Source: JAVHYG01 sp040390025 (GTDB taxonomy: Bacteria; Pseudomonadota; Gammaproteobacteria; Diplorickettsiales; Diplorickettsiaceae). From it: a stretch of 64,000 nucleotides of DNA. The position numbers and the translations under genes are program-made. The stretch covers positions 12,401 to 76,400 of the forward strand of contig JAZJZD010000001.1 in NCBI GenBank assembly GCA_040390025.1. Direction: 5' to 3'. Below the pieces are notes generated by a model. The model was not told the DNA's origin. It saw nothing but the letters and a program-made list of their open reading frames with translations, and did no database searches. Shown here in pieces: positions 43,700-53,305 of this stretch; position 1 is the first letter of the stretch; every line of letters starts with the position of its first letter.

Positions 43700-44311
43700 A
43701 TGTCAGAGCAACCAAAACAACAAAAATTAGGGTTGTGGATGTTAACGGCCTTAGTAGCTGGAAATATGATAGGGTCAGGCATTTTTTTATTACCTGCCTC
43801 TCTAGCTCAGTTTGGTAGTATCAGTTTACTTTCTTGGATTGCTACAGCGGTCGGCGCTTTGTTAATAGCGCTGGTATTTGCTAAGCTAGGTACAGTTATG
43901 CCACTTATTGGAGGCCCTTATGCTTATTGTCGAGAGGCATTTGGCGACTTTGTTGGATTTCAAATGGCTTATAATTACTGGATTGCGCTTTGGGTAGGAA
44001 ATGCAGCAATAGCCGTTGCTTTGACAGGCTATTTAAGCTTTTTTTTCCCCATTTTGGCTAAAGATACCATACTAGCGTGTGGCGTTAGTATAAGTCTGGT
44101 TTGGCTAATGACCTTTATTAATTTACTGGGAGTACGGCATGCAGGCGCCTTTCAATTACTCACTACTATCTTAAAGCTTATTCCACTATTGCTTATTGCA
44201 ATGGTAGGGGTCTTTTATATACATCCTCATTACCTCGCTGATTTTAATTTAACCGATAAATCAAATTTTACGGCTTTTAGTAGCGCAGCCACATTAACCT
44301 TATGGTCTTTT
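43700..44311 (+). CDS. Amino-acid/polyamine antiporter, N-terminal part (interrupted by an assembly gap)
   Basis: The first 204 codons of an APC-superfamily transporter of the basic amino-acid antiporter group (AdiC/PotE-like). The consensus helix-1 motif NMIGSGIFLLPASLAQFG is at residues 21-38, followed by about six hydrophobic helices. Homology stops after TLTLWSF (44309-44311). The continuation resumes at 44433 (ASVPAGH), so only about 5 codons (usually IGLES) are missing from the true gene. The DNA in between is a foreign fragment plus ten Ns. The complete protein would be about 450 aa, so the apparent stop in this frame is an artefact. Confidence 0.88.
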
Positions 44312-44422
44312 GCCCCCTGTGCAATCAGAACGGGATCCTTTATCTTATCGGCATGAAAAACGGGAGAAGCTATTCTGAGATAATCGGCATCTGATTCCGG
44401 ATTACCTACCATTTCATAATAC
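44312..44422 (-). other. Chimeric contig end: foreign S9-peptidase fragment
   Basis: On the minus strand this encodes a continuous S9 (prolyl-oligopeptidase family) segment: YYEMVGNPESDADYLRIASP, then HADKIKDPVLIAQGAKD. The codon use is richer in C and G than its surroundings. It replaces about 14 bp of the permease. The likely junction is the shared TGGTCTTTTG near 44303-44312. Best explained as a chimeric read at the end of a contig. Confidence 0.75.
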
Positions 44423-44432
44423 NNNNNNNNNN
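44423..44432. other. Assembly gap (10 N)
   Basis: Ten undetermined bases joining two contigs inside a permease gene. The real gap size is unknown, but gene continuity suggests close to zero extra bases. Confidence 0.99.
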
Positions 44433-45166
44433 CTGCTTCGGTTCCAGCAGGTCATGTGGTTAATCCTACGCGCAATATCCCTAGAGCGACTATTTTGGGC
44501 GTATTAATTGCCACTGTGGTTTATATTCTCAGTAGTATCGCTGTAATGGGGAGTATGCCTTTGAACGAGCTTGCGCATTCTAATGCACCTTATGCGGATG
44601 CGGCGCGATTAATGTTTGGGCCGATAGGCAGTAGTTTAGTGGCGATAGGCGCGGTGATTTCTTGTTTGGGCGCCTTAAATGGTTGGATTTTGCTGCAAGG
44701 ACAAATCCCATTGGCAGCCGCTCAAGATAAACTGTTTCCTCGTATTTTTGAAAAAAAATCTGCAAATGGTACGCCTATTGTTGGTTTAGTTATTTCCAGT
44801 GTTTTAATAACATTGCTTTTATTAATGACGTTAAGTCAATCTTTGGTTAAGCAGTTCACGGTTATTATTTTATTAGCTACTTTGGCATCGTTGATCCCTT
44901 ATTTTCTGACTACAATGTCTGAACTTGTAATTTTTTTGAAATATCCGGGCCTTTTTAAGGGCAGAAAACTATTAGGCTCCGTGATTATTGCTGTTTTAGC
45001 GGGAATTTACTCCTTTTGGGTTATTATTGGTTCTGGTGAAGAAACTGTATTTTATGGCACATTATTATTATTGAGTAGCGTGCCCGTATATGTTTGGATG
45101 AAATGGCGGAACCCTTCCGATAAGATTAGCTTGAATAAGGATGAACAACCTTTACCTTTACCATGA
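44433..45166 (+). CDS. Amino-acid/polyamine antiporter, C-terminal part
   Basis: Continuation of the antiporter. The in-frame reading from 44435 starts ASVPAGHVVNPTRNIPRATI, a standard mid-protein APC motif, followed by about six helices and a hydrophilic end (DKISLNKDEQPLPLP). A GTG at 44456 would be the first potential start but is only a mid-protein codon. The stop is 7 nt before the TTG of the mechanosensitive channel gene. Confidence 0.88.
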
Positions 45167-45175
45167 GGCAATAGT

Positions 45176-48175
45176 TTGCATAAACTCGTTGTTTTATTAG
45201 TTTTTTTACTCGGTGGTTTTAATACAACTGCTTTTGCTGAGCAATCTAATGAATCATCTTTACTAACGTCAGCTCAGCAGCAGTTAGCTGCTGAGCAAAC
45301 ACGTAGTAATTTGCTCGCAAAAAAATTAAAGGGATTACAGGACGAACAAAAAAATCTACTTGCACAACCTATAACGCAAAAATCTTTAGAACGTCTTGAC
45401 CTAATGATTGCAATGGCCAAGGCTGATTTAGAAAGTATTAACTTAACGTTACTGACCACTCAGCAATCGACTGATATTATACAAGATACTATTCGTAATA
45501 CACCTGATCAATGGCAAACGGGTGAACAGGCCCTTCCTGTTAGTCAAGAACAACAGGGAAAATTACAATATAATGCGCAGGAGCGCCGTCGCTTATTTAA
45601 CTTACAGCAAAAGCGTACTAAAACTCTACAACGATCACGCGATATTATCCAGCAAACGCTTAATTTTTCTGAAGAATGGAAGCGTGATTTACAGAGAAAG
45701 TACCAGTTTCAGCAACAAACTAATAGAGAACAATCACTTAATGATTTAGTAGTACGTTTAGATCAAGAGCAGAAAAAATGGGTAACGCGGTTAAATCAAT
45801 GGAATGAAGCATTAAAAAAAGCAGAAACAACGGGCTTTCTTAATAATGTTTCTTATGATCAAATTGAGTTTAATATATTCGAAGCTGAAGAAAAGAATAA
45901 TTTGCTTGAGACTGAGCTTAATACCGCAAAAATTTCCAATAAATTACAAGCGTTAGCGTCTGCTTTTAATCAAAAACTTTCCTTAAGCACCTTAAGTAAT
46001 CTACAACATCAAATTGAAAATCTTAATGATCAAATTCAAGCTTCTATCCGGTTGCTTCAAAAAAAGTTAGATTTTTTACAAAATTATATTCAGTTAGTGG
46101 ATAAAGACTTAAAAGAAAATGGGTTTAATTCTGTTGAGGATCAAACGCGATTAGTTCACTTAAAGGAAATTAGTTCAAGTTATCAAAATCTTCTTTTCAA
46201 AACCGAGCAACTAGAAAAGGAGGTCAAGGAACAACAGATCACGATTGATAAACAATTAAAGCTACAGTTAGCTAATCGGCAGGGGCTACCTGGATGGAAT
46301 TTAAAAGCTTGGCTTAGTTTAGGCAAGACAATTGTGCAAATTCCTGCACTAACACTTGAAAAAGTAACAGGTCTTTATGAACCCATTATCAGTAAGCTTG
46401 AACTAGTATCAGGTTGGCAGTGGTTAATTGGATTGATCGGCTTTGTTATATGGTTTGCTTTATGGTTAAAACTACGTCGTTTTTTAGCCGTAGATAGAGT
46501 TCGGTTACAACAACGTAGCCGCGGTTTTTTTTCGGCACAAACTGTAATTGTTGTATTACAACTACTACAACGTCATTTAACCGGTATCATGTTGATAGCA
46601 GGTTTAATAGGCTTATTATTTTTATTAAATATGCCGTTTAAACTTTTTTTTCTGATTCTAAGCCTAAGTATAGTATGTTTGGTTTTCAGTATTGTTATCC
46701 AACTTGCCCATATTTTATTGTTAGAAAACACAACTGATGAGAGTGGCCATGACGTAAAACTCTATTATCGATTACGAACTACCTTGTTAATTGGTGGAAT
46801 TATTACCTTAGCTACAATTTTGGTTAATCAATTACCCGTTAATTATGAGGTACAAGATCTTTTTGGCCGCTTATTTATGCTTTTTCTTTTAGTCGTCGCT
46901 TTGGTATTAATGAAAGGTTGGGAAGTCGTTCCTACGCTACTAGAACCTTATATAGAAAATAAGCATGCGTATTTAAAACGGATTATCCGTTGGTTAAGTT
47001 TTTTAATTCCATTCAGTTTATTAACCAATGCGCTTATTGGCTTAGTCGGTTACGTTGAATTAGCGTGGGCTATTGCGCATTATCAAGGTTTATTTTTGGT
47101 AGCGCTTACTGCTTATCTTTTACTGAGAGGGCTTTTAGATGAGCTCATTCGTTGGGCATCTGAACAATGTATTCGTCGATTTAGGAATGGTTGGCTATGG
47201 AGCCAGGCTCTTTTAAAACCTTTTCACCAGGTTTTAAAACTTATTTTGCTCGCCTTGTCGGTTATGGGGTTGTTTGAGCTCTATGGTTGGGGAGGAGATC
47301 ACACCCCCTTGATTAATATCAACTTAAATAAATTACTTGCTACTAAGTTATTCGCGATTTCGAATACAGTGACAGTAACAGGTTTTACCGTTGTTGAATT
47401 AGCTGTACTTATTGTTATTTTAATATGGATTGCACATTGGTCGCGCGAGTTTGCGTATCGTTGGTTATTTGTGCATACCAAAGATTTGGGATTGCGTAAT
47501 AGTCTAGCTATTTTTACTCAATATACGTTGATCGCTATTGGGATAACGATTGGACTAAATATTTTAGGGTTAACATGGACTAATATTTCTCTTATTTTCG
47601 GTCTTTTTTCTTTAGGTGTCGGTTTAGGACTACGTGATTTATTTAATAATTTCTTTACAGGTATTTTTTTATTGTTAGAACGACCTGTAAAAGTGGGTGA
47701 TTGGGTTACTGTGGGAACATATGATGGTCAGGTTTCTCACATAGGTGCACGTTCTATTACGGTAACTACGGATGATCGTCAGGAGCTGTTAGTTCCTAAT
47801 GCTGATATTTTCAGTAAAAACTTTATCAATTGGACGCATCGAGATAGTGTTGTACGTGCATTAGTAACTGTGAAGTCGAATCGAAATGATAATCCAAATC
47901 GCATTAGAGATATAATTCTCGAGGTATTGGCGGCTACTCCAAAAATTTTGACCAATCCAAAGCCTGAAGTTTACTTTAAAGAGATCGATAAAGTGCTTTT
48001 AGAATTTAAAGTTGAGTACTATGTCGATTTAAATCATATTAGTTCGCGATCGGGAGTACGTTCGCAATTTTTATTCAGTTTGTGGGAACGTTTTTCTAGC
48101 GAAGGTATTTTACCTCCTGATGCAGCGCATGATGTGCATATAGAAGGTAAATTAGATTTTAAACCATCCAGCTAG
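45176..48175 (+). CDS. MscK/MscM-like mechanosensitive channel
   Basis: A 999-aa inner-membrane channel. It has a signal peptide (about 1-22), a long periplasmic coiled-coil region (about 25-370), several membrane helices (about 420-770), and a MscS-type pore and beta domain (LTWTNISLIFGLFSLGVGLG, then ERPVKVGDWVTVGTYDGQV, near 800-870), followed by a mixed C-terminal domain. It opens under membrane tension to release solutes. The TTG start is chosen because GAGG lies 8 nt upstream and the signal peptide starts here. Length is slightly under E. coli MscK (1120). Confidence 0.92.
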   Translation: MHKLVVLLVFLLGGFNTTAFAEQSNESSLLTSAQQQLAAEQTRSNLLAKKLKGLQDEQKNLLAQPITQKSLERLDLMIAMAKADLESINLTLLTTQQSTDIIQDTIRNTPDQWQTGEQALPVSQEQQGKLQYNAQERRRLFNLQQKRTKTLQRSRDIIQQTLNFSEEWKRDLQRKYQFQQQTNREQSLNDLVVRLDQEQKKWVTRLNQWNEALKKAETTGFLNNVSYDQIEFNIFEAEEKNNLLETELNTAKISNKLQALASAFNQKLSLSTLSNLQHQIENLNDQIQASIRLLQKKLDFLQNYIQLVDKDLKENGFNSVEDQTRLVHLKEISSSYQNLLFKTEQLEKEVKEQQITIDKQLKLQLANRQGLPGWNLKAWLSLGKTIVQIPALTLEKVTGLYEPIISKLELVSGWQWLIGLIGFVIWFALWLKLRRFLAVDRVRLQQRSRGFFSAQTVIVVLQLLQRHLTGIMLIAGLIGLLFLLNMPFKLFFLILSLSIVCLVFSIVIQLAHILLLENTTDESGHDVKLYYRLRTTLLIGGIITLATILVNQLPVNYEVQDLFGRLFMLFLLVVALVLMKGWEVVPTLLEPYIENKHAYLKRIIRWLSFLIPFSLLTNALIGLVGYVELAWAIAHYQGLFLVALTAYLLLRGLLDELIRWASEQCIRRFRNGWLWSQALLKPFHQVLKLILLALSVMGLFELYGWGGDHTPLININLNKLLATKLFAISNTVTVTGFTVVELAVLIVILIWIAHWSREFAYRWLFVHTKDLGLRNSLAIFTQYTLIAIGITIGLNILGLTWTNISLIFGLFSLGVGLGLRDLFNNFFTGIFLLLERPVKVGDWVTVGTYDGQVSHIGARSITVTTDDRQELLVPNADIFSKNFINWTHRDSVVRALVTVKSNRNDNPNRIRDIILEVLAATPKILTNPKPEVYFKEIDKVLLEFKVEYYVDLNHISSRSGVRSQFLFSLWERFSSEGILPPDAAHDVHIEGKLDFKPSS

Positions 48176-48182
48176 GTTTCGA

Positions 48183-49250
48183 ATGAAAAAAAAAATTAAA
48201 ATAATATTTACCGGCGGTGGTTCTGCTGGACACGTCACTCCTAGTATTCCTTTGATTCAATCACTTAAAAGTAAAGGAGCTGAGATTTTTTATGTTGGTT
48301 CTAAACAGGGTATTGAACACGCCTTAATTAAGCCATTGGATGTTCCTTATTATTCCATTATAACGGGGAAATTACGGCGTTATTGGTCTTGGCAAAATTT
48401 TTTAACGCCTTTCCAGCTGATCTTAGGTATTACACAAAGTTTTTTACTCTGTCGTCGGCTTAAACCCAATATTATTTTTTCCAAAGGCGGCTTTGTTGCG
48501 CTTCCTGTTGTAATCGGTGCCTGGTTAAATCGTATTCCTGTGGTTATTCATGAATCAGATCTTACTCCGGGTTTAGCTAACCGACTGAGCTTTCCTTTTG
48601 CTAGACTGATTTGCGTTACATTTCCCACAACGGCTCAGTTTTTTAAAAATAAGAGTAAAGTTTTAGTAACAGGTATGCCTATCCGTGAATTTTTATTTCA
48701 GGGTGATCGTGCCAAAGGGTTACAGTTTTGTGGATTTACTGTAGAAAAACCAGTATTGCTAATTATGACGGGGGGATTAGGTTCTGCGGAGATTAATGAT
48801 GCGATTCGACGTTTACTGAAACCATTATTAGAAAAGTTTCAGATAGTCCATCTCTGTGGAAAAGGAAAACAGAACATTCAGTTTGAAGGAATTCCTGCTT
48901 ATCGACAATTTGAATATATGCAAGAAGAATTGGCTGATGTTTTAGCTTGTGCCGATTTAGTGATTAGTCGCGCCGGCGCGACCTCACTCTATGAGTTATT
49001 AGCTTTAAAAAAGCCGCATATTTTATTGCCCTTATCCAGACAAGCCAGCCGCGGCGATCAGATTAAAAATGCAGAATATTTTTCTCAACAAGGATTAAGT
49101 GCTGTTTTATATCGTGAAGAATTTTCAGACGAAAAATTATTGCAAATCATTTTTGACTGTTATAAAAATTTAGAGGCAATGAAACATAAATTAGCAGATT
49201 TTAAACAGACTGATAGTATAAGAATGATTGTTAATGAGCTACTAAGATAG
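48183..49250 (+). CDS. murG: UDP-GlcNAc:undecaprenyl-PP-MurNAc-pentapeptide GlcNAc transferase (Firmicute-type MurG)
   Basis: Adds GlcNAc to lipid I to form lipid II. The 355-aa protein has the GT28 N-motif FTGGGSAGHVTPSIPL, then YVGSKQGIEHALI, IITGKLRRYWSWQNF, SKGGFVALPVVIGA and the C-domain SRAGATSLYELLALKKPHILLPL. The GS[K/R]xGIE, GKLRRY and SKGGF forms are those of Firmicute MurG and not the E. coli GGTGGHVFP/GLRGKG type. It is outside any dcw cluster here. Either this is the only MurG, of exchanged origin, or a second copy. Confidence 0.88.
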   Translation: MKKKIKIIFTGGGSAGHVTPSIPLIQSLKSKGAEIFYVGSKQGIEHALIKPLDVPYYSIITGKLRRYWSWQNFLTPFQLILGITQSFLLCRRLKPNIIFSKGGFVALPVVIGAWLNRIPVVIHESDLTPGLANRLSFPFARLICVTFPTTAQFFKNKSKVLVTGMPIREFLFQGDRAKGLQFCGFTVEKPVLLIMTGGLGSAEINDAIRRLLKPLLEKFQIVHLCGKGKQNIQFEGIPAYRQFEYMQEELADVLACADLVISRAGATSLYELLALKKPHILLPLSRQASRGDQIKNAEYFSQQGLSAVLYREEFSDEKLLQIIFDCYKNLEAMKHKLADFKQTDSIRMIVNELLR

Positions 49251-49303
49251 TTTTCCGATTTTATTTTTTATACTCATTTCCACTAAATAGCGATCTAATT
49301 TTA

Positions 49304-51376
49304 CTATTTTCTTTCTATTTTATAAAGTAGGTCAATTCCATTAGCGAAATTACTGTTTGTGCTTTGCAATGAGAAATTTTTATTTAACAAATAGTTAATC
49401 TGTAAAATACTAATGGGGTCGAGTAGGCCTATGCTATAGGAAACATTGAGTCGAGGTGAGAAGTTTTTTCCGATAATTAAGGAAGTATTTTGCTGTAATT
49501 TATTCGTGCTAGGATTAAAAATTGGATTTGCACCAATAGTTAATTGATCAAGTCCTATTTTTTTTTGCGCGGTGTTAATAAACTGACTAACCCCTGTTTT
49601 TTTTCCGCCTACCTGTGTAGCGGCATTCAGCAGTAACTGCAGGCTGCCTGCGCTAAGCTGGCTACTCGGCTGTCCTGTCACTAGATAAGAAAGAATTTCT
49701 AGCTGGGAACTGATTGCACTCGAAGGATCGGCGTATAAAGTAATTTGCGGATTCTCTAAATAGCCTTGTAGGTGTACCCCAACAGTTACGGGAATGGGTT
49801 GTGTTGTTTGTAGCGCGGATGAAATAAACTTCGAAGATCCTAAGTTAGAAGTTAATGTATTTGTATTTTCATTATTAATGTTGGGTAAAACCCACACACT
49901 TTTACTTGCAATAACATCTAAGTTTGGATTATTAATAGGACTGTTTGCAAAGTTTAGTAAAGAATGGGGCTGTAATTTTAATCGTTGACCATAATAGCTA
50001 TATTCGCCTTCTGTTAATATAAGTTCTCCTGTCGCTAAAATAGGATGATCGGTTGATTGAGTTACATCTAATGTACCGGTTACCTTCGTGCGAAGACCTT
50101 GATAGCGAAAACGAATGTCATTTCCTAGCTGTAATTTGAAGTTAGTTTTATAACTAAATGGAAGCGATATAGAGGGTTTGTTGTGATTAACAAATACAAC
50201 ATCATTCGATAATTCTACTAAATTTGCATTAGTTTCTTTGATTTTAATTCTGGCTTTTGGGAAAGAAATAAGCCCTGTTGCCTCAACATGTTGTGTGTTT
50301 GCTTGGATTTGTAGTTTAGGTGAAGCGGTAATTTTGTATTCCTGTGTATGGCTTATCTCAACATTATTTCCTTGTAACTCAATAACACTTGGGAAATTGG
50401 ATTGATTCAATTGTGTTTTTGACTTAAAGGTTAACAAGCCTTTTCCAGAATCGATTTGGCCGTATCCTTGCAATACATTTTTATTCTTATTAAGGGCGAG
50501 GTTTATATTTTTTAAATGCAATCCTAAAATAGGTATTTGTACGCTTTCTATTTTTGATTTGAAATCAGATAAGCTACCTTGTAAAGAAAAAGGTTGTAAA
50601 TTTCCGGTGAGATTTATGCGAATAGGACTGAGGGAAAGTGTCGTATTTTTAAGTTGATTAGCTTGTAATTTGAAAGACCATTTTTTATTTTTTGAACTAT
50701 CTAAATGAAGCTCACCTTGCGCTTGATTTAGTTGCCAGTCATTCCAACTTAGATTAGTTTTTGGAAATAGAAAATATAGTTTGGGTTCTGTTCGATTTCC
50801 TTGTATTTTCCCTTGTAAATTAAGCTTACCGTTACTTTCAGAAATAAATTTTTTTAATTCTGGGATTGTTAATTGCCAATCAAAATTCCATTGTTGATGT
50901 AATGAACCGTTCAATTTTAGAAAATTATTCCCGTAGTGAATAAGCAATTCTTTAATATCAACTGAGTTTAATTTTATATAATTTAAGACCCAAGGCAATT
51001 TGAATCGCTTTTGATTTGAGTTTTGTGTTATATCGGTTTCTTTTATAGAAAGTGATAGTTTATCGATAGTTAGCGGAGCTACAGTAAAATGACCTTGCAT
51101 TAGATCACTCCAATGCCAATCAAATTGTGCAGCTGAAATAGAAAGCGCTACATCAGAATTTTTATATTGCAGATTTTTTATGTGGATTGGGCCGAGCAAA
51201 CAGCCATTTAACTGAGCTATTTTTAAATTTCCCGGCATCCATTGCTGAGCTAATGCGATTGATATTTCTAAGCCTTTTTGAGTATTGAAAAATAAATAAA
51301 TCGTACTTATAAAAAAGAAAACTATTATGCTGCGGGTAATAATCCAGCGTAGTTTGGGAAAATTTTTAGTTTTCAT
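49304..51376 (-). CDS. tamB: TamB, translocation and assembly module inner component (short form)
   Basis: A 690-aa AsmA-like protein with an N-terminal anchor (about 12-28) and a beta-rich body. The C-terminal DUF490/TamB domain (about 430-690) is intact: GYLENPQITLYADPSSAIS, LSYLVTGQPSSQL and LLDPISILQINYLLNKNF. E. coli TamB has about 1259 aa, so this is roughly half, missing much of the lipid-conducting groove. It overlaps tamA by 4 nt. Works with TamA in outer-membrane assembly and phospholipid transport. Confidence 0.9.
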   Translation of the reverse strand: MKTKNFPKLRWIITRSIIVFFFISTIYLFFNTQKGLEISIALAQQWMPGNLKIAQLNGCLLGPIHIKNLQYKNSDVALSISAAQFDWHWSDLMQGHFTVAPLTIDKLSLSIKETDITQNSNQKRFKLPWVLNYIKLNSVDIKELLIHYGNNFLKLNGSLHQQWNFDWQLTIPELKKFISESNGKLNLQGKIQGNRTEPKLYFLFPKTNLSWNDWQLNQAQGELHLDSSKNKKWSFKLQANQLKNTTLSLSPIRINLTGNLQPFSLQGSLSDFKSKIESVQIPILGLHLKNINLALNKNKNVLQGYGQIDSGKGLLTFKSKTQLNQSNFPSVIELQGNNVEISHTQEYKITASPKLQIQANTQHVEATGLISFPKARIKIKETNANLVELSNDVVFVNHNKPSISLPFSYKTNFKLQLGNDIRFRYQGLRTKVTGTLDVTQSTDHPILATGELILTEGEYSYYGQRLKLQPHSLLNFANSPINNPNLDVIASKSVWVLPNINNENTNTLTSNLGSSKFISSALQTTQPIPVTVGVHLQGYLENPQITLYADPSSAISSQLEILSYLVTGQPSSQLSAGSLQLLLNAATQVGGKKTGVSQFINTAQKKIGLDQLTIGANPIFNPSTNKLQQNTSLIIGKNFSPRLNVSYSIGLLDPISILQINYLLNKNFSLQSTNSNFANGIDLLYKIERK

Positions 51377-53127
51377 AATAGATCAATTCCCATACTAAAT
51401 TGTAATCGTAATGGGTGACTAGGTAGATCTAATGCTTTCCCCAATGTTAATTCCATAGGACCTAATGGTGAAATCCATACAACACCAACACCGGCACCTT
51501 TCTGTAGATTAATTGGAAAATTATTAACAGCATTCCCTGCATCAAAGAACGCTGCAGCGTAGAAATTATTAATGATCCGATGTTGATATTCGGCACTTCC
51601 CACCATTAAATAGCGTCCTGGACCTAATGCTTGATAATCATAACCACGTATGCTTTGGCTTCCCCCTGCATAAAAAAGCAGTGAAGGAGGGAAAGTATTG
51701 GAATCCGGCGTTATGGTATAGCCGATATCACTGCGAAAGATCAGTCTGCTATTTTCATTCCAACTCATGATATATTTTGTTTGGAACTGTGTTTGTATAA
51801 AGCTAGCGCTTGATAAAAGACTCTTATCGGCACCTTGTAATCTTAAATTAAGCCGATAGCCATGTAGAGCAAAGACGGGATTGTCAAATTGGCTGCGTGA
51901 AAAGTTAATACCGGGAGTTAGTAAGTGAGAAATAACTTTTGGGCGATCAATGTAATTAAAACGTTCAATTTGATAGTTTAAAAATAGATTACGTTGCCAA
52001 CCTTTCCATTGGTCAACGCTCCCCAATCCTAATTGTTGCGTAGTACTGTTTACTTGGGTGAGTTGCTTGCGTACGATAGCAAAGTTAATATTGTAGTTAT
52101 CGGTATTAGGATGCTTTCCTGGAATGGTGTAGGTTGTTTGTAAACTGTTTTGAACTTTCGATAATTGGCTTATAACATTTAATTTATGGCCATGTTGATT
52201 AAGGTATCGAGATTCCCAGCCTAAAGTTCCCCTCACACCAACGTCTGTGCTATATCCTATTCCGGCTGTGTATTGTTGCGAAGGCCGCGGCGTTAAATTA
52301 AAAATAATAGGTATTTGCTGGGTTTGTTTTGTTGTTGCAATATCACTCATTGAAACGCGTTGAAAATAACCACTTCTATTGAGATTATCTTGCAGCTTTA
52401 GTAGCTTTTTAGAAGAATAAGGATCTCCATTGTTAAAGGGGATATAACGCCTTAAAAAGTTATCTTTAAGAATTGATTGTTGAAATGTGACGGGTCCAAA
52501 ATAGAATCGAGGCCCTGTATCCAGAATTAAAATAACATCAGCTTTATAAGACTGCCGATTGATTAATACCTGGTGCTGGATGAAATAAGCAGATAGATAG
52601 CCTTCTGTAATGGCCGCGGTCAATAACTTTTGTTTGGTTTCTTCATAATTTGCACTTAAGAAACTACCACCTTGATAAAGGGGGAGTTGCGCCATTAGTT
52701 TTTTTAATGCGTCATTGTTAAGCCCTTCTCCTTGGATAGAGACCTTTAGATGAGTAATTTTTAATAATGGACCTGGGGTGACCTGATAGGTGGCATGCCA
52801 GGTTTTATTTCGGTAAACAAGCTTTGACTGGATAGAGGGCTTAAAATAGCCATAAGGGGAGAGTGCTTGCTGGATTTCAGAAGAAGCTTGTTGGTACCAT
52901 CTTTGAATAACATCCGAGGTTAAAGGCGGAGTTAATGCTTCAAGGCTATGTGCCAGGCGCGCCTCAATAGGAGCGGTTAAAACTGGTTTTAGCCCTATTA
53001 TTTGATAAATGATAAAGCTATTAGCGGTAGTACTAGTCGTGGTGGTGCTATATCCTTTTAATGGAAAAAGCAGGCAACTAATAGTAATAACCAATATAGC
53101 TGTAATGGGTTTTATTATTCTTTGCAT
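51373..53127 (-). CDS. tamA: TamA, outer-membrane Omp85 protein
   Basis: 584 aa with signal peptide, POTRA domains (about 35-265) and a 16-strand Omp85 barrel (about 270-584). The lid-lock/loop-6 region reads GGSQSIRGYDYQALGP near 500, and the barrel ends MELTLGKALDLPSHPLRLQF. TamA and TamB form the TAM complex; order and overlap with tamB are standard. Poly-Thr run after the signal peptide (TTTTSTTAN) is unusual. Confidence 0.93.
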   Translation of the reverse strand: MQRIIKPITAILVITISCLLFPLKGYSTTTTSTTANSFIIYQIIGLKPVLTAPIEARLAHSLEALTPPLTSDVIQRWYQQASSEIQQALSPYGYFKPSIQSKLVYRNKTWHATYQVTPGPLLKITHLKVSIQGEGLNNDALKKLMAQLPLYQGGSFLSANYEETKQKLLTAAITEGYLSAYFIQHQVLINRQSYKADVILILDTGPRFYFGPVTFQQSILKDNFLRRYIPFNNGDPYSSKKLLKLQDNLNRSGYFQRVSMSDIATTKQTQQIPIIFNLTPRPSQQYTAGIGYSTDVGVRGTLGWESRYLNQHGHKLNVISQLSKVQNSLQTTYTIPGKHPNTDNYNINFAIVRKQLTQVNSTTQQLGLGSVDQWKGWQRNLFLNYQIERFNYIDRPKVISHLLTPGINFSRSQFDNPVFALHGYRLNLRLQGADKSLLSSASFIQTQFQTKYIMSWNENSRLIFRSDIGYTITPDSNTFPPSLLFYAGGSQSIRGYDYQALGPGRYLMVGSAEYQHRIINNFYAAAFFDAGNAVNNFPINLQKGAGVGVVWISPLGPMELTLGKALDLPSHPLRLQFSMGIDLL

Positions 53128-53305
53128 AGTTAGGTTGGGACCTAATATGCAATATATGAAAAGGGAAGTAAAGGGGTGTCAGGAATCAGTTAAATGGGGT
53201 GATAGGCCTCCTTTATTTAGTAGATAGCGCCTTTTAATTGTCTTTCTTAGAGGGGCGCCACCTACCAGCTATTTCCCCATAAAAATAAGAGTGGAACTGT
53301 AATTA

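Noticed and set aside
44230..44412. 60-aa minus-strand frame inside the permease
   Set aside because: The first 37 residues are the foreign S9 fragment and the rest is the antisense of the permease; not a gene.
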